Shown here: piece by piece, positions 36,366 to 46,900 of the stretch
Layout: each line of letters starts with the position of its first letter
Numbering within the stretch: position 1 is the first letter of the stretch
NCBI RefSeq assembly: GCF_963675165.1
Contig: NC_087380.1
Span: 2,223,803-2,287,802, forward strand
DNA from: Halichondria panicea
Taxonomy: Eukaryota > Porifera > Demospongiae > Suberitida > Halichondriidae
Length of the DNA stretch: 64,000 nucleotides
Direction: 5' to 3'
Notes under the pieces: generated by a model
What the model saw: only the letters and a program-made list of their open reading frames with translations
What the model was told of the DNA's origin: nothing
The model's database searches: none
Translations under genes and position numbers: made by a program

Positions 36366-36937
36366 TATGCACACGCACACGCAGCAACTTATGCGCATTA
36401 AAGTGAACAATGTCTCACTACCCCCCCCCCCACAAACACACACGCACACGCACACGCAGCAACTTATGCATTAAAGTAACTCACTACCCACACTTAATAC
36501 CTTACTACCTCCCCCTCACACACATGCAGCAATGGGATTGGTCGCACTGGAGTGTTCATCACCCTGCATGCTCAACTGGAGCGACTCAAGATTGAGGGTG
36601 TGGTCGATCTGTTCCAGTTCATCAAGTTTGCTCGCAAACAGAGGGAGGGGCTCGTTAGCAGTCCTGTAAGTCGTTAACAATACAAGTCTATTGGTCTACT
36701 GTATTCTCTATTATCTATTCTATGCTGTATAGATCCAATGTTTAGCTACTCTGTTTATTTTGAAAAAGTACGTGTGTGCTTTCGAAAAGCTTTGTACATT
36801 CATTTATTATCTTTAAATATGAAGTAATCACTGTACATCCACCCACTGTGCAGGAGATGTATGCTTTCTGTCACAAGGCACTGGCTGACTATGTGGACAG
36901 TTTTGAAACTTATGCCAACTTCAAAGAACTGGTTTAA
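26077..36937 (+). CDS. Gene C: receptor tyrosine phosphatase with 16 CCP and 4 Ig domains
   Basis: Complete receptor of about 2,226 residues in 37 exons by my model. Signal exon 26077-26158, CCP exons 26225-30759, Ig exons 30818-32186, TM 32451-32556, juxtamembrane 32673-32887 and 32946-33049. D1 exons are 33131-33218, 33264-33340, 33392-33428, 33480-33574, 33695-33823, 34068-34367 and 34559-34747. D2 exons are 34946-35045, 35162-35232, 35403-35537, 35746-36032, 36530-36665 and 36854-36937 (TAA 36935). Unlike B, D and E it has no N-terminal Ig exon: the signal exon is followed directly by CCP 1. From about 29.1 kb to 36.7 kb it is almost identical to gene D, introns included. ATG 26077 is the only in-frame Met at the start. 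Confidence 0.9.
26699..29121 (+). repeat. Threefold tandem cassette of three CCP exons
   Basis: Units start at 26699, 27562 and 28388 (about 0.83-0.86 kb each). Each has, in order, a CCP with the linker PTAAPP, a CCP starting EKLCSDLTL and a CCP with [12 protein letters not shown]. Introns repeat too (CATGCCACGGTGTTGACC in all three). Confidence 0.85.
29122..29340 (+). other. Intron with a possible SINE-like fragment
   Basis: Contains TAGCTTAGGTGG, which resembles a Pol III A box, followed by a GT-rich stretch. I cannot find a convincing B box. The same intron occurs in gene D (43984-44202), so it arrived before that duplication. Confidence 0.2.
30818..32186 (+). other. Gene C: four membrane-proximal Ig-like domains
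   Basis: Exons 30818-31087, 31135-31434, 31490-31834 and 31881-32186. Same order as in A. Ig2 has DAGRYRCQG; Ig4 has GWNFPNG and EYCCKA. By eye Ig3 differs from gene D at a single residue (IMRS versus ITRS). Confidence 0.85.
32451..32556 (+). other. Gene C: transmembrane exon
   Basis: Stalk EPSSSSTAM, then a Gly/Ala/Ile/Val/Leu helix ending LIALR. Confidence 0.9.
33131..34747 (+). other. Gene C: phosphatase domain D1 (catalytic)
   Basis: WPD at 34132-34140 and catalytic Cys codon 34227-34229 in [11 protein letters not shown]. All D1 blocks are in order and in frame. The last exon ends QFE rather than QFK as in A and B. Confidence 0.93.
34946..36937 (+). other. Gene C: phosphatase domain D2
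   Basis: P-loop Cys codon 36028-36030; NNGIGRTG is completed across the minisatellite-bearing intron. The acid loop is WTEKDPP. Near the end it has FCHKALADY where the other genes have FCHEALADY. Confidence 0.9.
36091..36475 (+). repeat. Minisatellite with CA-rich core in D2 active-site intron of gene C
   Basis: About five units of roughly 60-100 bp. Each has CTCACTACC, a C run, a CA/CG dinucleotide run, GCAGCAACTTATG and a TAAAGTAAACAAT tail. It lies in the intron that splits the D2 P-loop. Genes A (5196-5235) and B (21320-21356) have only one unit. Confidence 0.85.
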
Positions 36938-38408
36938 TTATAACAGTAACTTCACAAAAACATTTGATTTTAGATTTTACTGCTGCTTTTATAGTTTTTA
37001 GATTATTGTACAGACTCAGATTATACCAATAGCAAAACTGTGAATGTGTTTACCACTGACTTTTATGATACTGAATTATTGCACTTGCTGGGATGAGAGT
37101 GTGTTCTCATAATGTGTGTTGTTACCAATTCTCTCCCCACCCACCATATTGCAGGTTTCTCCAGCAGCATGGTTGACATAACGATGATATCAATGCTCGT
37201 ATTGAGCGTATTGAGGCTGACTCTAGTGGAGTGGAGGAGGACGAGGGACTCTACGCCACCTACGCCATGCTACACACCTATCGCAATGAGTGAGTGGGGG
37301 GGAGGGGTGGGTACAGTGTACCTGTACGTTAAAATCACGAATTAGAATTAAGATTTGCTTAGGTTATTAGATTGTTGGATTGAACAATCGCATTTATGTG
37401 CACGCCGGAATTAATCCTTACTCCATTATTTTTTGTTTAGCACTTACGTAAAAAGCATACATGGATTGTAGTTAGTCATTAATTGTGAAGTATATAGTGG
37501 AGTTGATATGCTTGGATCACTAGATACTGCCATGGATATTTGGTACCACAGGTATTACCATCGTAAGTATTCAGTTTCCACGATACATTGTAAGTGTGTA
37601 TCTTAATTTTTAAGGTACATGGGAATCTACTGCTAATTTAAGAGCTTGCATGAGCAGATGTTGAATGTTGTTTTTGCTGCATCACATGATGTACATTGTC
37701 TTTTGCAAAAACATTGATGTGTACCTTTACTTGCATAAACTTTCATTGTTTTCGACCTCCAGGTCCGACTACTAGAGGATATCCCAGGGAGCTGAGGGAG
37801 CGAGATGTGAAGAGACCACCCCCTCTGAGAGAGGATGGCCCTCAGAGAGTGAGAGGGGCCAGACCAGAGACCATCCCTGCTACCACCACTACACCATATG
37901 TACATGTGTGTGAGGTGGTACTGGAAAGTTGAAAGGCCTCGACTCCAGGCCCTTAATTGCATGTAATCGAGGCTACATTTAGTTGCTACAACTAAGACTT
38001 TCATAACTTCGTCATGAGTGTATAAATTATGGTTGTACGTACATACATGTGCAGTATTCAATCGATGTACAATGTGATGTACTATGACATTGCTTTTATG
38101 TATGAGCCTGTATCAGACTATTGTGTGAATGGCATTACTTTTAGTGATTGCTATGATTATATCTGTCCCCCCGCAGTCTCAACAGCTGATCAGTTACAGG
38201 GATCTGAAGGTGTCACGTGACCTGCTGACACCCGCACTTTTTAGAGTTAGCCTGGATAAACCCAAACATCTCGTGAGTCAACCGATGAGTATCCCTGCCT
38301 AATGATTCCCAATTGAGGTTTTTATCTATTACGTACTAGTATCTACCCATACACTTCTCTTTCAGTTGGGTTTCCAGTATAATTATCAGCTATTCCGTGC
38401 ATTTCAGC

Positions 38409-38631
38409 TACCGTATAGCGCGAAATTTTCGAGGGGCTTAATTTTTGCTGATTTCGTGGGTTAGCAATCCTACACGAAAATTAAGTCCACGAAAATTGTT
38501 CTTTAATTAGAATTATCTGCTGTAACGTGCAAAGATTAAAGACGTGGCTTCCGGTAAGCAGTCCATTCCACGAACATTGTGCAACGAAATGCTTTTAGAG
38601 GCCAGCCTCAAAAATTTCGTGCTATACGGTA
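38409..38631. mobile_element. MITE of the TACCGTATAGC family in p85 relic 3
   Basis: Left end TACCGTATAGCGCGAAATTT and right end AAATTTCGTGCTATACGGTA are clear inverted repeats; the interior has more ACGAAAATT palindromic pieces. This is the best-preserved pair of ends in the family. Confidence 0.8.
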
Positions 38632-38639
38632 TGTGCACA

Positions 38640-39981
38640 ATGTGTCTTTTGCTTCTTTCAAAGAGTTAGCCTGTGAGTGGTGTGTGATTGCTTTCAATCT
38701 GATAGAGTGCTCTAGTGTTTATTGTGAGCATTACATGTTGTGTTGCCCGGAGGTATGTTTGTGCACCTTTCAATAGCCTAGGGCTGTGATAGTTTAGGAA
38801 CGCTAGCAAATGGTGCATGTTGCCTTTGCTCCAGTAGTCAATCTGTTCTTGTATGTAGTGGGGCTATCACAACAAGTGCCTTCTGTTGGGACTTTAATGT
38901 AAACTTTTCTTCATTGACTATACTTAGCTTTTGCATGTCTGACAATCCATCAAAATTGAAATAGTAAGTTTATCTCACTATTCGATGCACATTCTATTAC
39001 CTTGATATATATATAGTCACTCAATTTGTAGTGTGAATGTAACTCTAAATCTATTACCTTAGCTTTCATTATGATCTGCACTGACTACTAGGAGAAGCCA
39101 TAGCTGCATGGTTTTGAAACCCTATCAAATCCCTGTGTTTATATACTCATATCTCAGTATCGCCCACAAAAATTAATGCTGAGTAGCTGACAATCTCTTC
39201 CGGTATGTCCCAGTTTTGTGTATTTGCTTGCAGGGCTCATTTATTTGCTGTTTTTTAGTAAGGCTGATAGTGGTTATAGTGTGTGCAGTGGTATACTAGC
39301 TGGTACAAAGGTAAGAAACAGTTTGAAGATGTACCATAATAGGTAGTACGTATTTGCCTTATCTAAAGAAATTTCTTAACACTACTGGCTTGATCTGGTT
39401 TCCTTTGTTCGCTCAACTTTGTTCTTGCTCACTGCCCAACCCAAGGGTAACGTGGAGGAGTCTCAAGCCTTGCCACACCCGTCGGCATTGTGTAAATATT
39501 TACATTAAAAAACCACAGCAATGAGCTTTTCTTTATGCATAGTTTGTACATCTTAATAATTCCATGCTTTAGCTTGCAATACCACTGGCCATGCCAATAG
39601 ATCACTTACTATACACTGTACTTACGTTTTAATATTCAATCTCAGAATCAATTTTACTCCGTGTGTGCGCAACGCGCAGTTAGGTGTGTGTGTCTGTTTG
39701 TGTGTGTGCGTGTCGTTGTGTGCGTGTACGCGTGTGTGCGAAAAAATTTGCGATTATTCTCTTGATTCACAATAATTTTATAAGGTCATTACGGTGTTGA
39801 TGCTGTGCAATAAAGTTCAATGCACGGGGTGAATGCTCTATGAGCATCTTGTACGTTATAACATAATAATAGATGTGGGTATTAGGCTACAATGCCTGTA
39901 TATGATTTCATCCGCATAAGCCTTCAAGTTGTCATGCATCTGACATTTACTATTCATCTTGCTAATACCCCCTTCCTGCAG
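38640..39981 (+). other. Decayed p85 relic 3 sequence
   Basis: No coding block apart from the damaged SH2 remnant near 39410-39450. A GT-rich microsatellite (TGTGTGTCTGTTTGTGTGTG) lies at about 39683-39740. Confidence 0.45.
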
Positions 39982-40275
39982 AGATGGATCCATGTTGAGA
40001 GATACGGATTTGAATCAGTTTTCGAGTTTGACCCATTGCTCAGTTTAGTTCTGTACTATGCCACCAACACGATGGAGAAACACAACCCTGAACTAGAGAC
40101 AATGCTTAGATATCCTGCATTCCATGTGGACAGGGGCCGTTAGTAACTGAACTAGCAGCTGTACAGTATTGTATGTGTATGTGTGTTTGTGCTCTTTCTG
40201 TGTATGTGATGTTATGTAGACTATGTGGGTACTGGTACACTTTTGTGTGGAAATTGTTTGCAATGATAATTTCAG

Positions 40276-40283
40276 ACTTCCTG
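40276..40283 (-). promoter_or_regulatory. Candidate ETS-type site upstream of gene D
   Basis: ACTTCCTG, 68 bp before ATG 40352. The following TGTTGTCATC phrase seen in B and C is changed here, so the octamer is the best-kept part. Confidence 0.45.
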
Positions 40284-40351
40284 CATGTTGTTTAATAGAT
40301 CTAGATTAGTCAATCACACAATCTATCAATTTGAGCATGCATGAATACAGC

Positions 40352-40908
40352 ATGAAGAACTTACAAGGTGACTGTGTCTCTTGGCTGGTTCTTTTGACTG
40401 GAGCTGCTCACCTCCTACTAGTGTGTGGAGAGGGTATGTTTAACCATGGTCATAGACTAGTCTAGTAGTATTATGCATAATAGATCTATATACTAACGGA
40501 GTGTGCTATATAGCCAGTGCATGCATGCAGGAGTGTACCTGTCGTCGGGATCGACCAACATTACCATTACCAACAACAATACTGAGATCCTCATCACTGC
40601 CATTGGAGAGGGTGCTCCGAGTGGTCTCCCTTCTCTCACCTGTCACACTGACCTCACTACCTGCTGTAGAAGTATGAATGACAACAATGGTAATGGAAGA
40701 CGAGGACAGTGGACGTATCCTGATGGGAGTGTGATACTGGGAAATGGTCCCTCAGTGGCTGCTAGACAGCAGTTCTACATGAAAAGGAATGCTCCCCAAC
40801 TCATCAGGCTAAACCGTATACAGGGTAGCAACCCTCCCACTCCAACCGGGTCCTACTGTTGTACTGTACCAACTAATGGAGGAGAAATGACCCTCTGTGC
40901 TAACCTGG
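40352..40908 (+). other. Gene D: signal peptide and N-terminal V-like Ig domain
   Basis: After the signal exon, 40531-40908 encodes CHTDLTTCC, WTYPDGS, GSYCCTVP and LCANL. It is clearly diverged from the near-identical pair in B and E, with a longer Asn-rich insert (NDNNGNGRRG). Confidence 0.8.
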
Positions 40909-43900
40909 GTGAGTAGTTCTGCATGTAATATTCACTATTCCATTCTATTCACAACCCCCTTCCAGTTGTGTGCCTGTCTCTCCCTCTCCTGAACAATGGA
41001 ATAGTCTCATACAGTGACCCAACACTGGGTCTGAACACTGTGGCGAACTACACCTGTGACACTGGCTACACTCTCGAAGGAAACATTACCAGGACTTGTG
41101 GGAGGGATGGAGTGTGGAGTGGATCAGCTCCATCCTTCTGTGAACGTAAGTGGAACACTGTTTATGTACGTTTTTAATGTGTTTCAATTTCCATACTGAG
41201 GTAGCAGCCTGTTTTGACCTCACTCTCATCACCAATGGAAACATTACCTACAGTGCTGGATCCCCTGACATCAGACCTATTGGCACTACAGCTACCTACA
41301 TGTGCAATCCTGGCTACACTCTCATTGGAAGTACCACCACCAGGGTATGTGTGACTGGAGGGAATTGGAATGGATCAACTCCAACTTGTCAAGGTGAGTT
41401 TTGTAACTCTTACGCAGTTCGCCTTCAAGTACATAATGTGCTATTATGTATAGACACAGGACCTACTGCTGCTCCACCCACCACCTGCTCTGACCTGACT
41501 AATCTTACCAATGGAATGATCAACTACAATATGGGGACTGCTAGTCTGAGACCAGTGCACACTGTAGCCATCTTCAGATGTAACACTGGATACACTCTCA
41601 ATGGAGGCGTTACTAAGACTTGTGGAAATGATGGAGTGTGGAGTGGGTCAGATCCAGTGTGTCAGCGTAAGTGAAATGGAATGTGGACTACTCTATTGTT
41701 AAGTGTACCTGTTAAACAGTTTCTACAGGTATCTGCTTTGACGTACCCTCACTGATGAATGGGATGATCTCTTATAGTGGTGATGAATCTCCTGACAATA
41801 GGCCAGTGGCCACTATGGCTACCTACACCTGTAACCCTGGCTACACTCTCAATGGAGGCAGCACCAGGACTTGTGGAAGTGATGGAGTGTGGAGTGGGTC
41901 ACCTCCAGTATGCCAGCGTAAGTGAAATGGAATTTTAACTATTCTATTGTTAAGTGTACCTGTTTCTGTACAGGTATCTGCTTTGACGTAACCTCACTGA
42001 TGAATGGGATGATCTCTTACATTGGTGATGAATCTCCTGACAATAGGCCAGTGGCCACTATGGCTACCTACACCTGTAATCCTGGCTACACTCTCAATGG
42101 AGACAACACCAGGACTTGTGGGAGTGATGGAGTGTGGAGTGGGTCACCTCCAGTATGCCAGCGTAAGTGAAATGGAATGTGGACTATTCTATTGTTAAGT
42201 GTACCTGTTTCTGTACAGGTATCTGCTTTGACGTAACCTCACTGATGAATGGGATGATCTCTTACAGTGGTGATGAATCTCCTGACATTAGACCAGTGGC
42301 CACTATGGCTACCTACACCTGTAACCCTGGCTACACTCTCAATGGAGGCAGCACCAGGACTTGTAGAAGTGATGGAGTGTGGAGTGGGTCACCTCCAGTA
42401 TGCCAGCGTAAGTGAAATGGAATGTGGACTATTCTATTGTTAAGTGTACCTGTTTCTGTACAGGTATCTGCTTTGACGTAACCTCACTGATGAATGGGAT
42501 GATCTCTTACAGTGGTGATGAATCTCCTGACAATCGACCAGTGGCCACTATGGCTACCTACACCTGTAATCCTGGCTACACTCTGAATGGAGGCAGCACC
42601 AGGATTTGTAGAAGTGATGGAGTGTGGAGTGGGTCACCTCCAGTATGCCAGCGTAAGTGAAATGGAATGTGGACTATTCTATTGTTAAGTGTACCTGTTT
42701 CTGTACAGGTATCTGCTTTGACGTAACCTCACTGATGAATGGGATGATCTCTTACAGTGGTGATGAATCTCCTGACAATCGACCAGTGGCCACTATGGCT
42801 ACCTACACCTGTAACCCTGGCTACACTCTGAATGGAGGCAGCACCAGGACTTGTAGAAGTGATGGAGTGTGGAGTGGGTCACCTCCAGTATGCCAGCGTA
42901 AGTGAAATGGAATGTGGACTATTCTATTGTTAAGTGTACCTGTTTCTGTACAGGTATCTGCTTTGACGTAACCTCACTGATGAATGGGATGATCTCTTAC
43001 AGTGGTGATGAATCTCCTGACATTAGACCAGTGGCCACTATGGCTACCTACACCTGTAACCCTGGCTACACTCTCAATGGAGGCAGCACCAGGACTTGTA
43101 GAAGTGATGGAGTGTGGAGTGGGTCACCTCCAGTATGCCAGCGTAAGTGAAATGGAATGTGGACTATTCTATTGTTAAGTGTACTTGTTTCTGTACAGGT
43201 ATCTGCTTTGACGTACCCTCACTGATGAATGGGATGATCTCTTACAGTGGTAATGAATCCCCTGACAATAGACCAGTGGCCACTGTGGCTACCTACACCT
43301 GTAACCCTGGCTACACTCTCAATGGAGGCAGCACCAGGACTTGTGGGAGTGATGGAGTGTGGAGTGGGTCACTTTCAGTATGTCAACGTAAGTGGAATGG
43401 ATTTTGAACTACTTGTATTTATTGTGTCGATTATTATACAGAGATACTGACCTGTTCTGACCTCACTCTCACCAATGGAGACATTACCTACAGTGCTGGA
43501 TCCCCTGACAACAGACCTTTCATCTCTACAGCTACCTACACCTGCAATCCTGGCTACACTCTCACTGGAGGTACCACTACCAGGATCTGTGTGCGTGGAG
43601 GGAGTTGGGATGGGCCAGCTCCAACTTGCCAAGGTTCCAAACTTAGTATTAGCTAAGTAGTATGTAGTATTTTGTACATTCGTGAACTGTACTCAGTTTA
43701 TGAGCAATGCTGCTTGTTCATGTTTTCCACTGACTACTAAAGTACTATTTAACAATAATCTATACCTGTGCAGCCATTGTGTGTCCTCCTCTACCGGCCA
43801 TTACCAATGGCATGATCTCCTACTCTCCTAATGTCACCCCTGGCTATGACCTAGGAACTGAGGCAACCTACACTTGTGAGGCTGGGTTCTATTTTGAGGG

Positions 43901-46900
43901 TAATGAGGTACAAGTATGTATAGACGATGATGTAATGGACTCCATTGGAGTGTGGAGTGGTAGCCAGGAGCCAAGCTGTGTCTGTAAGTTAAGCTTACGT
44001 GGCTCGGAACGTTGAGCCAGTGTAGCTTAGGTGGTAAATGCCTTGTCGTGGTGGTGAGGAGGTAAATTTCGTCGGAGAAAGGGCAGATGAAACTAAAATT
44101 TATGTGTTTTCCAGATAATATAGTTAGTCAAATATTAATATAGCTGGTACAAATTTACTACCCTCACTAGAGCACTGGTGTAAACATTCTCACTACACAC
44201 AGCTATTCAGTGTCCTCCTCTCAATCTTGTTCCCAATGGATTCATTACCTACGCTCCCGACAACACACCTATCAGTAGCCATGATCTGGGCACTGTGGCC
44301 ACTTACTCCTGTAACACTGGATTTGTTCTGGACCTCTCCCTGGGGGGATCTGAGATGAGAACTTGTGTGGATGATATGGACAATGATGCAGAGGGAGTGT
44401 TTGATAGATATGGTCCGAGATGTATCGGTAAGTCTGTTGATTCCTAAAATTGCGTTGTACTGTTTTTGCTCAATCACACTGTACTTGTATGAAAGAACAA
44501 TGTGCTCTAAACTTACAGCCATTCAGTGTCCTCCCCTCGATTCTGTTGTCAATGGAGTCATCAGTTATGCTATTGATATTGCTGCAAAATATGATCTGGG
44601 CACTGTAGCCACTTATGACTGTGACCCTGGGTTTGTTCTGGACCTCTCCCTAGGGGGATCTGAGATGAGACCTTGTATGGATGATAATGGACTGGATGCC
44701 ATTGGAGTGTGGAGTGGTCAAGAGCCAATCTGTGTCCGTAAGTTACTTGCACTGTGTATTATAGCATTGGTTGATGTGTTTTGCTTGTATACAATTACTC
44801 TGATCACAGCCATCACTTAAAGTATGTAAATTGATTTTTTCTACAGCTCAGAAGGTGTATCTAGTTGAATATTATATGGCACATATAATTATATTTTGTG
44901 TGACTTTGACATTCCTTTTCAGCAATACGATGTGCCCCACTGATGACTGCTCTTGATAACGGAATAGTGACTTACTCCAACCAATTGCAAAATAAAAAGT
45001 ACATCTTTGGCACATTAGTCACATACATCTGCTCTCCTGGTTACGGTCTGAGCAGTACTCAGAATCGAACATGCATCACTGATGGTGGAAGGACTATTGG
45101 AAGATTCAATGGAAGTGACCCCACTTGTGATCGTGAGTTATTAGTTGACTGCAACTCCAATAAAAAAAATTTTATCCACAGGTATAACCTGCTCTGCTCT
45201 CCCTGATGTTATCAATGGGACCATTAATTACTCTAGTGGTGGTGCTACTGCACCATATGACTATGAAACAACAGCTACTTATCATTGCAACCTTGGACAT
45301 GTGTTAACAACTAGAGACAGTGAGAAGGCCTGTACTGGTGATGGTAGGAGTCTTAGCGGTCAGTGGGATGGTGCTGCTCCTCGATGTCCACGTATGTAAC
45401 AGTTCTATTATTGCAATTGGTCATGTCACATGATACTGTACACACAGCTGTGGACTGTGGGACTCCTCCGTCTATTACCAATGGATCTTCTGGGATACCA
45501 ACAACCACAACATTCACAGGGACAGTGACTTACAGCTGTAATGATGGCTATGCACTCTTTGGGATTGCTACAAGTACTTGTCAGGCGAATACAACCTGGA
45601 GCAGACCACCAGAATGCAGAGGTACGTGTGCATGCTTATTCAGTGTTTTTACATTAATAGCCACCCAACACTAACACAGGTATCACTATTGGTGGTATCC
45701 AATCTGGTGTGTCTATCTATATTGGAGATTCCGCTACCATCACCTGCACCACTGACTCTCCTGCTGACTCAGTAATGTTGCTGCAAGATGACCAACCTCT
45801 TCATGAAACTAATAGTCAAACCACTTTGATGCATACTATCTCTGTGACTGACAGCATCAACGGGAACATCTTCAAATGTGAGGCCAACTTAACAGGAAGA
45901 ACCTACTCTTCAAATACTGCCTTTGATATGGTTACCATTTCCATTAAAAGTAAGTTGATAATTGTATTATAGATATAATTTAACACAACCCCACAGTTCC
46001 CCAACAACCTATCAATGCTAGTATCAGAACATCCAGCCCATCAAATCCACTAATTGGACAATTGTACAATTGGACTTGCTCTGTTTCTCTGTTGCCTGGA
46101 CTAACTCGCACACCAACTGCACAATGGTTGAAGGTTATTATGGGAGAGGAAATAATAAATCTTAATCGATCCATTCTTAATTTCTCTCCACTAAGAACCT
46201 CAGATGCTGGCAGATACCGTTGTCAGGGAAATGTTAGTACTACTGTTCACTCTCAATCCCTTTCAGACAGCAACGATATTGACATAATTGTTCAAAGTAA
46301 GTCAAATCTCTATTGCTTTTATTGTCGTATTATTAATAATTATATTTACAGTACCAACACCATCAGTGACAATCACGAGGTCTGTTTCTGATTCAGCTCT
46401 GTTTGCTAATCAAAGTGTGGTAACATTCACATGTCAAGTGTCTGTACATAAAGACATTGATACTCCCGTCACTTTGAGCTTGACTTGGACTCGTGAGGTT
46501 TATAATGATGAAAATGAGACAACTACTGAGGTATTCATGGTGAATAGCACAACAACCCAAATTATTATGAGAAATTGGACCTTTAATGATTTAAGTTCAA
46601 AAGACCAGAGAGTGATCTGCAATGGAACAATAAGCTCAGCTAGTAGGTTTATTCAAGGAAATAGCAGTATATATGAAGACACGTTATCTGTTGCTGGTAA
46701 GTTACTGTTTTCATAGCCTGTGATAAAGTGAATACATTTCAGGTGTGTTTCTGATGTTCAACGACATTGCGCTTAACGATAACACTACCTCTGTGCCAGC
46801 GAGGGATATACGTGTCATACAGTGTCACTCTGACAAGACAGATACATTCAATGAAAGACAACACGGATGGAATTTTCCTAATGGCAGTAAAGTTACTAAC

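Larger units (their letters stand above)
37155..40143 (+). pseudogene. p85-type PI3-kinase regulatory subunit fragment, copy 3 (broken)
   Basis: The first exon (from 37155) reads FLQQHG then TGA, so the inter-SH2 piece has a nonsense codon. A proline-rich stretch at 37763-37900 (DVKRPPPLRED) is open here but has no family I recognise. The FLVR region near 39410-39450 has lost the motif: only QPKGNVEES remains. The final exon 39982-40143 is open to its natural stop: RYGFESVFEFD, then YYATNTMEKHNPELE and YPAFHVDRGR, matching the p85 cSH2 end (YNPKLDVKLLYP / HNDSLNVTLAYP type). A MITE lies at 38409. The SH2 fold cannot form without the FLVR half. Confidence 0.75.

Noticed and set aside
39982-40143. 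Stand-alone SH2 gene from the open last exon of relics 3 and 4
   Set aside because: Only the C-terminal half of SH2 is present. The FLVR phosphotyrosine-binding strand is missing in both, and no start or promoter is visible.
41201-41393. Acceptor at 41200 (CTGAG) for the second CCP of gene D
   Set aside because: It would put the CCP Cys out of frame. The AG ending at 41204 restores phase 1 and the Cys pattern.
41729-43387. CRISPR-like or satellite array because of the strict 245-bp period
   Set aside because: Each unit has an intact CCP exon with GT/AG borders and frame. The repeats are exons with introns, not spacers and direct repeats.
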